NCBI GenBank assembly: GCA_026874595.1
Contig: CM049309.1
Location: 1,584,076-1,648,075, forward strand
DNA length: 64,000 bases
From: Sipunculus nudus
Lineage: Eukaryota; Annelida; Sipuncula; Golfingiida; Sipunculidae
Direction of reading: 5' to 3'
Positions within the stretch are counted from its first letter, which is position 1, and every line of letters begins with the position of its first letter. Below, in pieces: positions 53,001 through 64,000 of the stretch. The notes under the pieces are model-generated. The model was not told the DNA's origin, did not search any database, and saw only the letters and a program-made list of their open reading frames with translations. The position numbers and the translations under genes are program-made.

Positions 53001-55130
53001 ATTGCACACAGAACAAGGGTTAGATAAACACAGTTTCATTGTTTTTAAGGAGTCTATTCGATTTTTATTCCCTTTTTATAAGTTCATGTTTATTTTGCGG
53101 CCCTTGAAATCGCATCCCCCTGGAGTTGTTTAGATAGGATTGAGTAAGCACTGACCTACAATCTCATGTGAGTAGGCCAATACCACTGGAACTTGACGCC
53201 TTCCAATCGCTTTAGTTCCTCCGTGTGTCTTTTTTAATGTTCGGTACACACTTGGTGACACACTGTTAACAAAAGTACAAATAAAAACTATATATAGATG
53301 AATGTTTTTGATACGTTCCACTTAATACCAATTATAGGAAATCCTTCAAGCCGGCGTCTTTTATACCATGTTCCTTTCTTTATGATCACTCGTGTGTGTT
53401 TTGGCAGGCAGAACATATGAAACATGTGCGTAAACATTTTTTAACCCTCATTTCGCCCACTGAGTGTCCGAAAATGTGCAACACAATGCACTCAACGATG
53501 AACCAGTTGCCCCCCCCCCCCCCGTACCAGATAAACGTGTCTACAAGGTGGAGAACCCCTCCATTTCCACCCCTCTTTTTTGTACTGCGTCCCCTCTGTC
53601 TTCAAATCCTTTATACGCAACTACTCACACACATATTCACCCACTCTGTCGAAAACAAAGATACACACATATACATACCATACATACACACACACGCTCT
53701 CTCTCTTGCACACACAAAACAACATGCACTTCGCACATGTATGTTTTTAAGGACGATACAGAACCTAAACAAACAAGCCCTCTCTTTGCTGTTATTTGGA
53801 ATTTGTAAGCACTCCTGTATCAATACAACAGGTCAGTATACATTGTACTCGCATATAGCGTTTATTTATACATCTGGGAAACGTGTTATCAGGAAAATGA
53901 CACATTGCTATGTGTAAAAAAATAACAATATTGATTGGATACGTACACGGCTGGGAAGTCGACAAAAGTGTTTTCTGCAGCTTATAATTTTTTGCCAGAC
54001 GCGGTTTTCGATTTGATTGGTACACGACAGAAAACACAACATATATCATGGAGTTGCCGGTATAAGATACTGCTTATATAAAGCACAGGCCCTAAATCAA
54101 CAGTTAAAAAAGAAAATACACATGTTATAAATCACTGTGTACTTGGAGTCACCGATCAATACACAGGTAAACATATCACCTGGAAAGCGAAATCTGGAAA
54201 ACCCGCTCTTATATCAATGCTTTGTTTTCATACCTGCTTGAACTGGAAATACTTTTTTAGTCCTTTCACATGAAGTTGAATGGTTCTGTTGTCACTTCAT
54301 GTATTGAATTGATTGCGGTAAAGAACAAAGTGCATCTTTATTTTATTGCATGTTCTGGTAGTTATATTTGGACTCGCATCTTTCGTCCATAGTTTATTAT
54401 GTTAGACTTAATTTTCAGCTGATAAATCAAACTTTAATATATGTATGTTTAGCCTCCGCCAGCTTTCATCCCGGTTCGTGTGTTTTGTTCACAATATAAC
54501 GCAGTCATTAATGGAATCTCATGAAATTTAAGGGTATTTCGGGAATGGGCCTAGGCAGATTTTGGTGAGGAGGCTTGCAATCCCTGGAGTACAGATTTCT
54601 AATTAATATATTGTTTAACATTTGCATGTATCAGATGGAAACACCACTGTAACTCAGAATTACGTTGACAAGCTGATCAGCAGTCAACTTTTTTTGTTCA
54701 GTGTAAGCGTGATATTGTTTTGTTTGCGTTGGGGCCTTAAAACAGCAGTTTTAAATAAACTGTTAGGGCGCAGTGCCTGTATGGGACCAGGAACCATTAC
54801 TCTGAAAATTTGTTATTTTTCTGTTGACATTAGGAAATGGAAACAAGAAGTTGTACATCTTTTTCTTTAAATACTAGCCCGAGTAACATCAGATCAGATC
54901 TCATCAGGCTTTATTTATGTGACGGGAGTCCTGCACTCAGAACAGAAAGTGCCTCCTGATGTGGTCCACAATTGACTCTATAAACATTAATACTAGAAAT
55001 TTAGTGCCGAGACTACATATACATCTCCCCAGCATTCTGGTCAAACCTTGTTGTGCGCTATACCCAGGAAAAACAATTATGTGTCACGGTTCACTTAATC
55101 CATTTTGGGATAACGGGTGAGGTCAAGGAC
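53001..55130. other. Intergenic
   Basis: No gene recognised. A C-run (53511-53523) and CA-rich sequence (53625-53720) underlie the 173-codon and 114-codon ORFs near 53400-53900, which look like low-complexity artefacts. Confidence 0.5.
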
Positions 55131-55457
55131 CAAGGGTGGATTTAGGGGGGGGGGGCGCAGGGGCGCGCGCCCAATTTTTTCTCGACCTTACCAAAAAAAA
55201 ACGGGGGGAAAAAACTCATACAACACCAAGTGTATAGAACAGTTACAATGAATGTTTGTTTATAATGCATTTAAGCGACCCTAGAGATTACAACCTCACT
55301 TAAAAAAAAAAAATGTCTACAACCGGGCCATTAACTTCCCCCTCCCCCCCCCCCCCCCCCCCATTCTCACCTCGGCTTACCCGCTACGCAGCCTCGCAAA
55401 GTGAGCGCCCAACCCCCCCCCCCCCCGCCATTCTTAATTCCTATATCCGCCCCTGAG
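55131..55457. mobile_element. hAT-like MITE with G/C runs
   Basis: The right end reads TCCGCCCCTG (inverted CAGGGGCGGA, a common hAT-type terminus). The left end AGGGTGGATTTAGGGGGG is a decayed mirror of it. Flanks AGGACCAA and AGGACACA may be an imperfect 8-bp target duplication. Internal C/G runs lie at 55147-55157, 55347-55362 and 55411-55426. Confidence 0.55.
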
Positions 55458-56184
55458 GACACAGGCAGCTTCTTATACCAGTTATTGCCCTCGTTCACCA
55501 TCCTTTAAATTACAAACATGTGATGGTGTTACAGATTATCTGAGTTTTTCTTTGGGTGGTAGCCTAATCCTCTTAATGAATCCGTTTCCTGGCAGATAAT
55601 TTATTTTCACACCAACGCCATAAGTATCATTTGCATCTAAAATACCCCATTCAAAATGTTTCCTTTACTTTCAATTTTTTTATATGTTAAATAACCCTAA
55701 CAAAACAGTTGTGCTCTTATAATATGTACGAGCCAACTGAAAACAGTAGTGATTTGAATATATGTACAATTTAGGACATTGTTGTGTGATAACTTGACTA
55801 TTTTAGACATAAACTATATTAATTAATTAAAGAAGGCACTCAGAGAGCGCATACCACCACCATCGCTTGAGTCAACACTCAGGTACGCATCAACAGTCAA
55901 TCGATCAGTCTAAATATTTGATCAAAGGACAGATAGGTCATTCCACTAAATTCCATTGAAAATTCAGTATTAACTTTTGTAAATAATAAGTACCTGGGTT
56001 AACAACAGAAAAAAAATTAACGGGCGGGACTTGCCGGGAACCACACTCAGATCTGCAGAGTTAGCAGCTCTTGTTCAGTCACAAGGTATATGGTACCTGC
56101 CTTTAACATGTAGGAATTAATACGTTGTCCGAATGCTAGTGAATGAATCACTTTATCTGCGTTGGACCACGCACTCACTTATTA

Positions 56185-56420
56185 ACATAAAATCTATATT
56201 TAGAATGACGGAAAGTCCCGTGTATTGTGAATCTTGGAAACTCGAGCTTTCCCCGAAGTGTTTTTTTTTTTTTTTTGACAAGACAGGGATTTCCTAACCT
56301 TTCATGAACGAAATACTGATAAGATTTCAATATAAGATCATAGGCATGAGACCTGAGCAGCACCGTCAGGCGAGCTTGAAGACAGAAGATGTTCGAATTG
56401 GTCTCTTGTGGCGTGGCTTC
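56185..56420 (+). repeat. Diverged dispersed duplicate, copy 1
   Basis: AATCTATATTTAGAATGACGGAAA, then CTTGGAAACTCGAG, GATAAGATTTCAATATAAGA and CAGGCGAGCTTGA, matches 57545-57760 in order with clear divergence. Confidence 0.65.
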
Positions 56421-56944
56421 TAACACTAAAGAATATTGGACAGTTTCAAGGTAATTGTTTCATTTAAAGTCTGTCTCCAACTTAAAATATTTTAGATACT
56501 TTAGATACATGTAGACAGATGAATAGGAGTGGTATATCTGCAAGTATGTTAATGTCAACATAATTAAGCTATTAGTTTACGGCCTGATCGGGTCGTGTTT
56601 AGAGCCGAGATCCATGGCCAAGGTGTTGACCACTGAGAAGTGTCCTCTTCACCCAGATGTGAATGAAGCTGGTCACGTGGGCAGACAAATATCGAGTGAA
56701 TATCATGCATGATCAAGCGCTGGGTCCAGTTCCTTATGGTGCGACCATAAACTGATTGAATATATCATTTACATGTTAAGACTTATTGTATACACATCAA
56801 ATTACCCAGGGGTTAGTATCGCTATATAATTTCACAGAAATTTTTATTTTTATTTTTGTCTGAATGACTTCTTTGCTTCAGAACACACACGGCAATTATT
56901 TTTGAACGGTTATACTTATATGCAATCAAGTTAATGAAAGAAAA

Positions 56945-56995
56945 CCCTCGGACCATCCCCCCCTTCCCCCCCCCCCTCCCCCCTTCCCCCCTCCT
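56945..56995 (+). repeat. C-rich homopolymeric tract
   Basis: Runs of 5-10 C separated by TT. A minus-strand G/E-rich ORF over it is an artefact. Confidence 0.85.
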
Positions 56996-57217
56996 GGACC
57001 CGCTTCTGAAATTTGCTGTATAGAATTATACCTAAAATATCAAGTATATTCAGTCTAACCCGTTCATTACGCTGAAAGATCAGGACAACAGCCGTTTGAT
57101 GACACATTCTTTGCACCAGGTCAAGTTTTAATGCTCTTCAGCAGCTTTAAGACCCGTTTTCTCATGTCTCTGACATATTTTTTAGAACATTTTATCGGGA
57201 TAATAAGATTTTTTATG

Positions 57218-57275
57218 TTTACACACACACACACACACACATATATACTCGATTATTAAAATTAACGACCAATCG

Positions 57276-57318
<43 letters not shown>
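57218..57318 (+). repeat. (AC)n and (TA)n microsatellites
   Basis: (AC)n at about 57221-57241 and (AT)n at about 57278-57317. Confidence 0.95.
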
Positions 57319-57323
<5 letters not shown>

Positions 57324-57544
57324 CATACATACATAAATAATTTCATTTTCGGTCTTTAAGATTAAAGTACAACGTTTTACTTAGTAAATAGTAGCTTCTG
57401 AGCTACACAGAAGTTAGGATCACTTGAAATATGTGTTGGAACTAGTGGGCCGTATGAGGCGCTAAACGCTAAAGCGAAATAAGGTTCCGCTGGATTATGA
57501 ACTCGAGTCCCTATGCAACAACAGGTGTAGTACGCAGCGTCGGC

Positions 57545-57760
57545 GAAATCTATATTTAGATTGACGGAAATCCCAGTGTGTAGTGAGTCCCAGAAATTCC
57601 TTTCCCAGAAGTTCTGTGATTTCAAAATGTCAAACCCGGAAATACCTTAATTTTCATAAGCCAAATATTGATGAGATTTCTATTTATAAGAACTGAAATT
57701 TGAAAACCTGGGTCAGACTGCGAGGTGAGCTTAACAGGAAAGGACATGAGCTTGGATATT
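57545..57760 (+). repeat. Diverged dispersed duplicate, copy 2
   Basis: Partner of 56185-56420: AATCTATATTTAGATTGACGGAAA, then GAGTCCCAGAAATTCC, GATGAGATTTCTATTTATAAGA and GACTGCGAGGTGAGCTTAA. Confidence 0.65.
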
Positions 57761-58126
57761 CTGCATGCATGTTCAAGGTAATTCATATCTCTCTTGATCT
57801 GATCTCACTGCGTGTAGGAGATGTATTATGCTTGTCCTGTTAGTTTGAAAACAGTCCACATACAAAGTTGTAATACTAGAGTTGTGGGTCCGCGTCCTTT
57901 TCGAATCGTTCTCTGTGCGAAGACCCCTGCCCTAAGTCAGTACCACCGTGGTGTGCCTGCCCGTTATATATACCCACAAGTGAATGGCTGTAGTTTAGAC
58001 TGGCCCAGTCCATGAAATGGTTAAGACTTAATTGTTGCCTCTGACAGAGAAACCAAACGTTCTCTCATGGTCGTGTACCGCATAGTGTCGGTGCTGCCAA
58101 CACGTTCTCTCACGGTCGGTCTGGTT

Positions 58127-58976
58127 AGGCCTCGGTCACAACCGGGATACGGTCGCCGTGCGGCGAGTGTTTTGGGCTATTCCGTGCGATAGACGCATGG
58201 CAACCGTGCGTTTTTCTAAGGCCGCAGGGACTCCGCAACGACCGTAACTGACATTAGCGCAAGCGCTTAAGTTGATGCGGCGGCCGTGCGTCAGCCAGTC
58301 ACCTACGGGCTCCGTACGGGCATCGTACAGTAGACGTACGGAGGTCGTAGGATAACCGTGCGATTTTTAACGCCTATCCGGCTACCCGAGAGACGTACGT
58401 AAGGGGTCTTTGCGGCTTCCGCAAGGTGAGCTTGCGGCGTCAGCAGGGTTAGCTTACTTTGCTAGGCGACGGCCGTGAGAATGAGGAAGACACCGTGCCG
58501 TTCCCGCACGTCCACCTCATAAGTATTCCTGCGGTTTAAAAAACCGAAAGGTGATCTACGGTGTGCGGTTGCCGCAGCGGGTTGTGACCGAGGCTTAAGT
58601 ATTCCTGCGGTCCCAAAAACCGTGCGGTACTCTACTGTTTGCGGTGACCGCAGTGGGTTGTGATCGAGGCTTAAGTATTCCTGCGGTCCCAAAAACCGTG
58701 CGGTACTCTACTGTTTGCGGTGACCGCAGCGGGTTGTGACCGAGGCTTAAGTATTCCTGCGGTCCCAAAAACCGTGCGGTACTCTACTGTTTGCGGTGAC
58801 CGCAGTGGGTTGTGATCGAGGCTTAAGTATTCCTGCGGTCCCAAAAACCGTGCGGTACTCTACTGTTTGCGGTGACCGCAGCGGGTTGTGACCGAGGCTT
58901 AAGTATTCCTGCGGTCCCAAAAACCGTGCGGTACTCTACGGTGTGCGGTGACCGCAGTGGGTTGTGATCGAGGCTT
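58127..58976. mobile_element. TIR element whose right end is amplified as a 76-bp array
   Basis: Left end GGCCTCGGTCACAACC is inverted at the right end (GGTTGTGATCGAGGC). The interior is rich in CCGTGCGG/CCGTACGG motifs. The right terminal segment is repeated six times, with AGGC ends at 58594, 58670, 58746, 58822, 58898 and 58974, exactly 76 bp apart. GCGGGTTGTGACCG and GTGGGTTGTGATCG forms alternate, giving a 152-bp higher-order unit. Confidence 0.85.
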
Positions 58977-59284
58977 TACGTTTAGTGCCGGTACTGCCAC
59001 ATTGCATGGAAATACGTATTATTTACTCATTTTAATAGCAAACATACAAAATACTAACGCCCTGGCATGCAGGGCTAGGCTGAAGTTACGTGGTGCAGCC
59101 ATAAGTCGAGCTTGTGATTGTTGTTAGATGGTGTAGCCTACAGGTAGATGAAAGATACTAGTATTACAAGAAAGAACATACACGATAGCCTGAATGTGTA
59201 GAACAGGTTAAAGCCAATACTTTAACCATGTAATATCTGTTTAGTTTGTAAATGTGCATGTTGTGGACGGCCCGAACATAGGGC

Positions 59285-59450
59285 ACACAGAAGATTTTTT
59301 TTTTTTTATGTCGAGATCTTGACATAACATCTCGAGACTCGAGATGGAATTTCGCAAAAAAAAAGGACTGGAAAAATGTTTCTGGAGAAAATATCTCGAG
59401 ATCTCAATTTTATATCTCGAGATCCTGAGATAAAATTTCACAACTATTTT
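59285..59450 (+). repeat. CTCGAGAT-palindrome cluster
   Basis: Repeated ATCTCGAGAT and TCGAGATCT motifs, on both strands by symmetry. A related cluster lies at 60583-60632 (TCGCGATCTCGGGATA, TCGAGATCTCGAGA). Probably arms of one or more decayed foldback elements. Confidence 0.6.
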
Positions 59451-59537
59451 TCATAACAATAACTGCATTAAATGCGGCGATATCTAGGATCCTGGATACC
59501 GCCGCTTAAAACGCTTCAGAGTAAACTTGATAACTTA

Positions 59538-59792
59538 GGCCAAAAAAAATAAAAGGTATGGTTCTCAGGCACTTTTTTTCCCAGAAATCAGTGCGGGCGG
59601 GGGGTATTTTATTTTTTACTTTTTTTGTAGGTTTCAATATAAATGTCATATGATCAGGGAAAAGCATGAAAATGAAAATTTTGAATTAAAAATTTGAAAA
59701 TAAAAATCAAAATAAAAAGTTTTGATGCGGGGGGGGGGGGTTAAAATTGACGCGGGCGGTGCCTGAGAACCATACCTTTTATTTTTTTGGCC
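59538..59792. mobile_element. Short MITE with about 33-bp inverted repeats
   Basis: GGCCAAAAAAAATAAAAGGT plus ATGGTTCTCAGGCAC at the left is mirrored by GTGCCTGAGAACCAT and ACCTTTTATTTTTTTGGCC at the right. The interior is A/T-rich with two GC-rich GGGCGGGGGG and G-run blocks. Too short to encode a protein. Confidence 0.8.
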
Positions 59793-60660
59793 TTCAAACC
59801 TTTTTGTCGTGAAGAAAAATTCTGTAAAATCAAATATTGCGTTTTTGACTAGGAAACTTAAAGTAATCTAAGAAAGATTTAGTTCTTTATTCGAATGAAA
59901 TATTATGTTTTTGTATGTAAACAAGACTCACTATTAAAACTTTGCAACCCTGGCGCTTGAAACTGTCTCAGAATCTGAAACAATGAACGGCGTGACCTTT
60001 GCTCGCTGAGCCAACACGTCCCGTTACCACTGGGTACACAGTTTCGGCTTGCCGGCCAGCTGTAGCTGGGAGAAAACCCAGAGCAGACATCGTTCTCCGT
60101 GTATCACCTTAAAGTGGACAAACACTGTCTAAGTGGTATGTTATATGCGTTTTTGATAAGAATATCTTTATTTCATAACGAATACGACATTTTCAGACGA
60201 AATATAAGAATATAATTGTCATGTGGAACGTCTCCAGTTCCTCAAATCATTTTCTAGGGCTCTCGCACAGCGTAGCGTAGCAAGAGAGCATGAGCGCTAG
60301 GGCTACATAACTATAACTCAGATTACTTTAGGCAACATATTTCGATTACCACTGGCGGCCATTGTTGCGCCCTCCCCCCCCCCCCCCCCATGCACCCTTG
60401 TAATAAACACATGGATATAAAAAAAAGGGGCAACCTTTACCCCATGGGATGGGCTCAAGGAATTATGTTTATTTGATAGATATCAGATATATGAATGGGC
60501 TCCTTTAAGTTTTTAATCACATCAATTAAGATTCGAATGGTTCATACAATGTCAACGGGAACTTGACACTTTTCTGTGAAATGTTATCTCGCGATCTCGG
60601 GATATTAAGTCGAGATCTCGAGAAATTATCCGTACGAACAGATTATATACGCCCACGCAA
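59793..60660. other. Intergenic, upstream of the cold-shock/ZNFX1-like gene
   Basis: No gene recognised. Includes a C-run at 60372-60389. May contain promoter or 5' UTR exons of the downstream gene, but no specific site can be supported. Confidence 0.4.
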
Positions 60661-60666
60661 TCTTGA

Positions 60667-60728
<62 letters not shown>

Positions 60729-60749
60729 AGAGAGAGAGAGAGAGAGAGA
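60661..60749 (+). repeat. (TA)n-(GA)n microsatellite
   Basis: About 29 TA repeats (60668-60725), then (GA)n to 60749. Tyr/Ile-rich and Ser/Leu-rich ORFs on both strands over it are artefacts. Confidence 0.95.
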
Positions 60750-62100
60750 TTTTGATAACAATTTTGATAATATATTTATATAAAACAATATTGATAATAT
60801 ATGTTATCAATACTATATCTAATTCATCTATAAATACACACATATATATATATATACTGGTCTTTTTTTATATAATCGTGTAATACCTATAAAACATCAA
60901 TGGTTACTTTTTATTAAGTGCAGGATAACTCGGTATTTTTATTTAATCAGTATTACAAGTTTTACGACTTCTAAAAATTTTACGCACTCCCTGTATTTCT
61001 TCTCCTCATAGACGAGCCGTAAACATGATTCTGAAATAATAATACATTAGTGTCGTCAGTGCCAACATTCAAAACAGGATCAAATCCTAATAAAATATCT
61101 GTCTGTAAACTGATGTTAGCACCCATACATTGAAAGCAGAATGGAGATAATACAGTTTAAGTAGGACATAAAGTATTGTCTGCATAGATGAAAAAGTAAA
61201 TAAATCTCATGCGTGTTTAAAACGATAATCGCAGAATTGAAAAGGTTTTTAAGCGTAAACTCGTGTTCTCTCGAAAAATATTGAGAAGAGACTGATTTAG
61301 CATCGATGAGTGTACACCCGAAAGATGGAGCCACCTGCTGAGGTTTTCAAGTTGACCATAGCTGGTATTGTTTCAAGTTGAAAGGGACCCGTTTTTCGAG
61401 AGACTATCGTATTAAGTTGATAGTTATAAGTAAGCTGCAAATAAATTAACAAAAATAATCGTAGTGTTTCATTATGCGTATATAATTACGCAGATAAATC
61501 AGAATTATATAAAATTTATTAAGACAAGACCATAGTATGAAAGAGCAAAACGAGTTGAAACATTATATATATATATGTGTGTGTGTGTATGTAAAGTCAA
61601 TGACTGCAAAATGTACTAAATTCACAAAACTCAATTAATCAGTGGTTGTTCAAAATTGTGTCGAATAAACACATTAATTAACCTAATGTCTAGGGTACAT
61701 TAGGCATTTTCTATGAGGATCGATCGGTGAAGGAATATAAAGTGCCATTATCCTTATTTAGTAATCTTAAATTAATAACTAGATGCATATGATCGTCTAG
61801 CGATCGTAGGATAAAATCCGACACCCTGGCCGTCCTCCTCTGATTATATCTCTGGGTACTTTTGAAAAATCTTATGTATTTGAAATCTAGATAAAACACT
61901 GGAAGAAGAAAAAAAGGAAACAAAATTGTCGTCGATGTGTTTGCACACCGAGGACATATTCCGGAGGAATCTAGACACAGATAACAATATATAGAAAAAA
62001 AATTCTTCAACCAAGAAGCCTCGACTCGATTCCTCCGGGAGGGGCTTAAATAATGAAGTAGCAGGTTAATATTTGAATTACCAAGCTCGGTCTTTTACAG
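60750..62100. other. Intergenic or upstream intron of the downstream gene
   Basis: AT-rich, no recognised gene. Ends in TCTTTTACAG at 62091-62100, a good 3' splice site directly before the ATG of the next gene, so an upstream exon is expected somewhere in this region. Confidence 0.5.
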
Positions 62101-62277
62101 ATGGAGCTACTTTCTGGAATAGTTGTGAAATGGATCGAAGAGAAGGAGTTTGGTTTCATCAGACCACGTGACCCCTTGCCCCATCCGTTTAAACGGAAGG
62201 ACATTCACTTCACCCTTAGAAGTGTACGGGGCGCCCTGCCAAACGTCGGAGAAAGGGTGGAATTTGTGTTAAATAAG
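62101..62277 (+). CDS. Exon with first cold-shock module (residues 1-59)
   Basis: Acceptor TCTTTTACAG immediately before ATG; donor AAG|GTTGGT, ending in phase 0. Carries the RNP1-like EFGFI. Confidence 0.8.
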
Positions 62278-64000
62278 GTTGGTATTCTCTTTTCATAAAT
62301 ATTCCAGTCAGACAGAACTTCTAAAAATATGTTCTCAGCTCCTGTTTGTTTAAATTTATTTTTTTCTGGGTAGAATAATGCCTCACATCCATGCCTAAAA
62401 AGGTCAGTTAACTAATACACACACTTGTCGAACGCAACATCTGGATTAATGGCTTGGTCCAGATTGAAATCTGGAAATGAGTTAAACTGTTATTAAACGA
62501 GTGATACACTTGTTTTTGCAGCCCTCATGTTGGGTTTATCATATTTCAGAATTCTGCAGTCCGGCCATCGGCTGTTACAGTAAACAAACCAGGCACCAGA
62601 AGCAATGGCTCAGTGTCCAATACTCCCCACAGCTCCATTGGTAAGGATTGTTGATGGACATATTATAATTACCTGAACTTGTTTTACGGATCCCAGCACA
62701 ATAAACGTATGAACTTAAGTTCTCCTACACTTATAGTGATAAAACTGATGATCTTGCATTATTACTTTATCACATAATTTTGAAATGCACTATTTGACCC
62801 AACAAAGAAACTTCTTACACTTGCATTCTCAAAGCCTCCATCGTCTTAATTGATTAAACTAAAGTATTTTTCTTTAACATATCAATAACTAAATTTCTGT
62901 CCTTTGAAGATGGGGCTAAACCGAGCGGGTCTCCAGGCACAAGTGATTCCAGAGAATCTGGCCAACCATCCACTCACTATGGTCAAATTACAAGACTGCC
63001 ATCTGATGGTGACTTTGGGTACTTGAAACCTCTGGCCGCGCTTCCCTGTGATTACGACCAACAGAGCGACGTGTCATTTCGGCTAAAGGAGGTGGAAAGT
63101 CTCCTCCTTACTTTGATGGAAGGCGATGTCCTCGAGTTTACCTTGGGCACAAAAGACAAGAGAAGACCGAGGGGATTTAGGTTGAAATTAGTAAAATGCC
63201 GTCCAAGGCATGCGCATGTGCTCCAGAAATACCTAGATAAACTTTGCAGGTGCATTGTGGTTCAGAATGAGGAAGAAGAACAAGAGGGTGCCCCTTCTCT
63301 GGTCAAATTGCTTTCCTGCAAAGCAATATGGCGGTGTATCGGCAATTGCGAAGAGTTGGATGATGAATCCATGATAAAATTGATGGAGTTCTTCCATACA
63401 GTGACTGCAAATGGCGGAGCGTTGAAAGGGCATCTTCAAACGACAGTTAAAGAACTGACTTCAACGAAGATGTTCTCTTCTTCGTCTTCTAGGTTTGCAC
63501 GGTTTGTACAAAATCACGCCATAACTGAAAACACACCATCAACAGCGCTAATGAAACGCTTTCTGATCATGGTTGTGCGGTTTGTGCCTGAGAAGACAAA
63601 GGCAATATGTAGAATGATAAAGCCACTGTTGTCAAAAGACTCTCTTTCGTTTGAGTATTTTCTGTTTGAACTGCTGAATGAGGTAGCACCGACTGGTAAG
63701 GAGGAGGAGAGTGATCTGGAGTGGAATGAGCTGCCACTGGTTCCATCAAAGAACACTCTTCACGGACAAGCTCTTGAGAACGCTGACGTCCTGCGTCCTG
63801 TCAAGACATCCGGTGCTTACTCTTCACATGAAGACTACCTGGACACTTACGTGCGGCTCTTATGGACCGACTGTTTCAGTAGCCTGCAGTCGGGGATCAG
63901 CGACTATTTGTCTGGGAAATTAGATCTCCGAGATATGAATTTGTATTATGACATAAAACTTGCAGGCATTCACAGTGGAAGAGGTAACAGTGGTCTGTAC
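62101..64000 (+). CDS. Cold-shock/ZNFX1-type protein, 5' part (3 exons, 453 residues, open at window end)
   Basis: Exons 62101-62277, 62550-62640 and 62910 to beyond 64000 join in frame. Residues 4-65 resemble a cold-shock module (GIVVKWIEEKEFGFI, DIHFTLRSV, GERVEFVL). Residues 112-185 form a second one (YGQITRLPSDGDFGYLKPL, SDVSFRLKEV, EGDVLEFTLG). A Ser/Gly-rich linker joins them. Residues 190-350 are helical and unassigned. Residues 384-420 (LRPVKTSGAYSSHEDYLDTY, RLLWTDCFSSLQSGI) resemble the segment before the helicase of ZNFX1, an SF1 RNA helicase with NFX1 zinc fingers and an antiviral role in vertebrates. The helicase itself would lie past the window. A splice acceptor directly precedes the ATG, so the N terminus could be longer. 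Confidence 0.75.
62550..62640 (+). CDS. Linker exon (residues 60-89)
   Basis: Acceptor CATATTTCAG, donor ATTG|GTAAGG, phase 0 to 1. Encodes NSAVRPSAVTV, then a Ser/Asn/Thr-rich stretch. Confidence 0.82.
62910..64000 (+). CDS. Large exon: second cold-shock module, helical region, ZNFX1-like start (residues 90-453)
   Basis: Acceptor CCTTTGAAG. Phase 1 entry completes a GAT codon, and the frame stays open for 364 codons to the window edge. The long open frame with balanced codon use supports real coding sequence even though it has no internal start near its 5' end. Confidence 0.88.

Noticed and set aside
53396-53917. 173-codon and overlapping 114-codon ORFs as genes
   Set aside because: They run through a poly(C) tract and CA-rich sequence in several frames at once, with no domain or splice support.
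60552-60883. Tyr/Ile-rich ORFs on both strands
   Set aside because: They translate the (TA)n-(GA)n microsatellite.

Overview
This 64-kb window is nuclear DNA of an animal, most likely a mollusc and plausibly a bivalve. It holds intron-rich genes with GT-AG introns, tRNA-derived SINEs, a decayed non-LTR retrotransposon, many foldback/TIR elements and very abundant tandem repeats. The mollusc call rests on repeat style (Helitron/Helentron-like elements with internal tandem modules and GTCCGTCC-type leaders) and is an inference. Three protein-coding genes can be supported.

(1) 1-35.5 kb, + strand: the 3' 17 exons (711 residues) of a FAM91A1 orthologue, running from the conserved KFFRRK segment to the stop at 35433-35435. 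The N-terminal ~140 residues were not found and should lie upstream of base 1, so 1-16.3 kb is probably intron. That intron carries two arrays of a 48-bp satellite (161-2092 and 5480-9765) split by a nested pair of Helentron-like elements, then SINEs and a repeat rich in AGGTCA half-sites. Other FAM91A1 introns hold a 2-kb 33-bp minisatellite (19.6-21.7 kb), a CTAG-ended Helitron-like element (22.3-23.3 kb), tandem copies of half of one exon with its 5' splice site (27.7-28.2 kb), a TA-flanked TIR element (30.9-32.2 kb) and a 54-bp array that copies the last exon's 3' splice site (34.85-35.29 kb).

(2) 42.9-48.0 kb, - strand: a complete four-coding-exon alkylsulfatase-type metallo-beta-lactamase protein (585 residues) with an N-terminal membrane anchor and a C-terminal SCP2-like domain. 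It lies tail-to-tail with FAM91A1.

(3) 62.1-64.0 kb, + strand: the 5' end (453 residues, open at the window edge) of a protein with two cold-shock-like modules joined to a ZNFX1-type pre-helicase region. It lies head-to-head with gene 2.

The intergenic stretches hold a degenerate APE/RT non-LTR element (50.6-53.0 kb), several MITE-like foldback elements (41.5, 46.1, 55.1, 58.1 and 59.5 kb), microsatellites and many long poly(C)/poly(G) tracts. The most unusual theme is that several independent tandem arrays contain splice-site sequence. Two arrays copy a real splice site of the host gene, one array contains a real acceptor in its edge unit, and the 48-bp satellite repeats a branch-point/pyrimidine/CAG module roughly 130 times.
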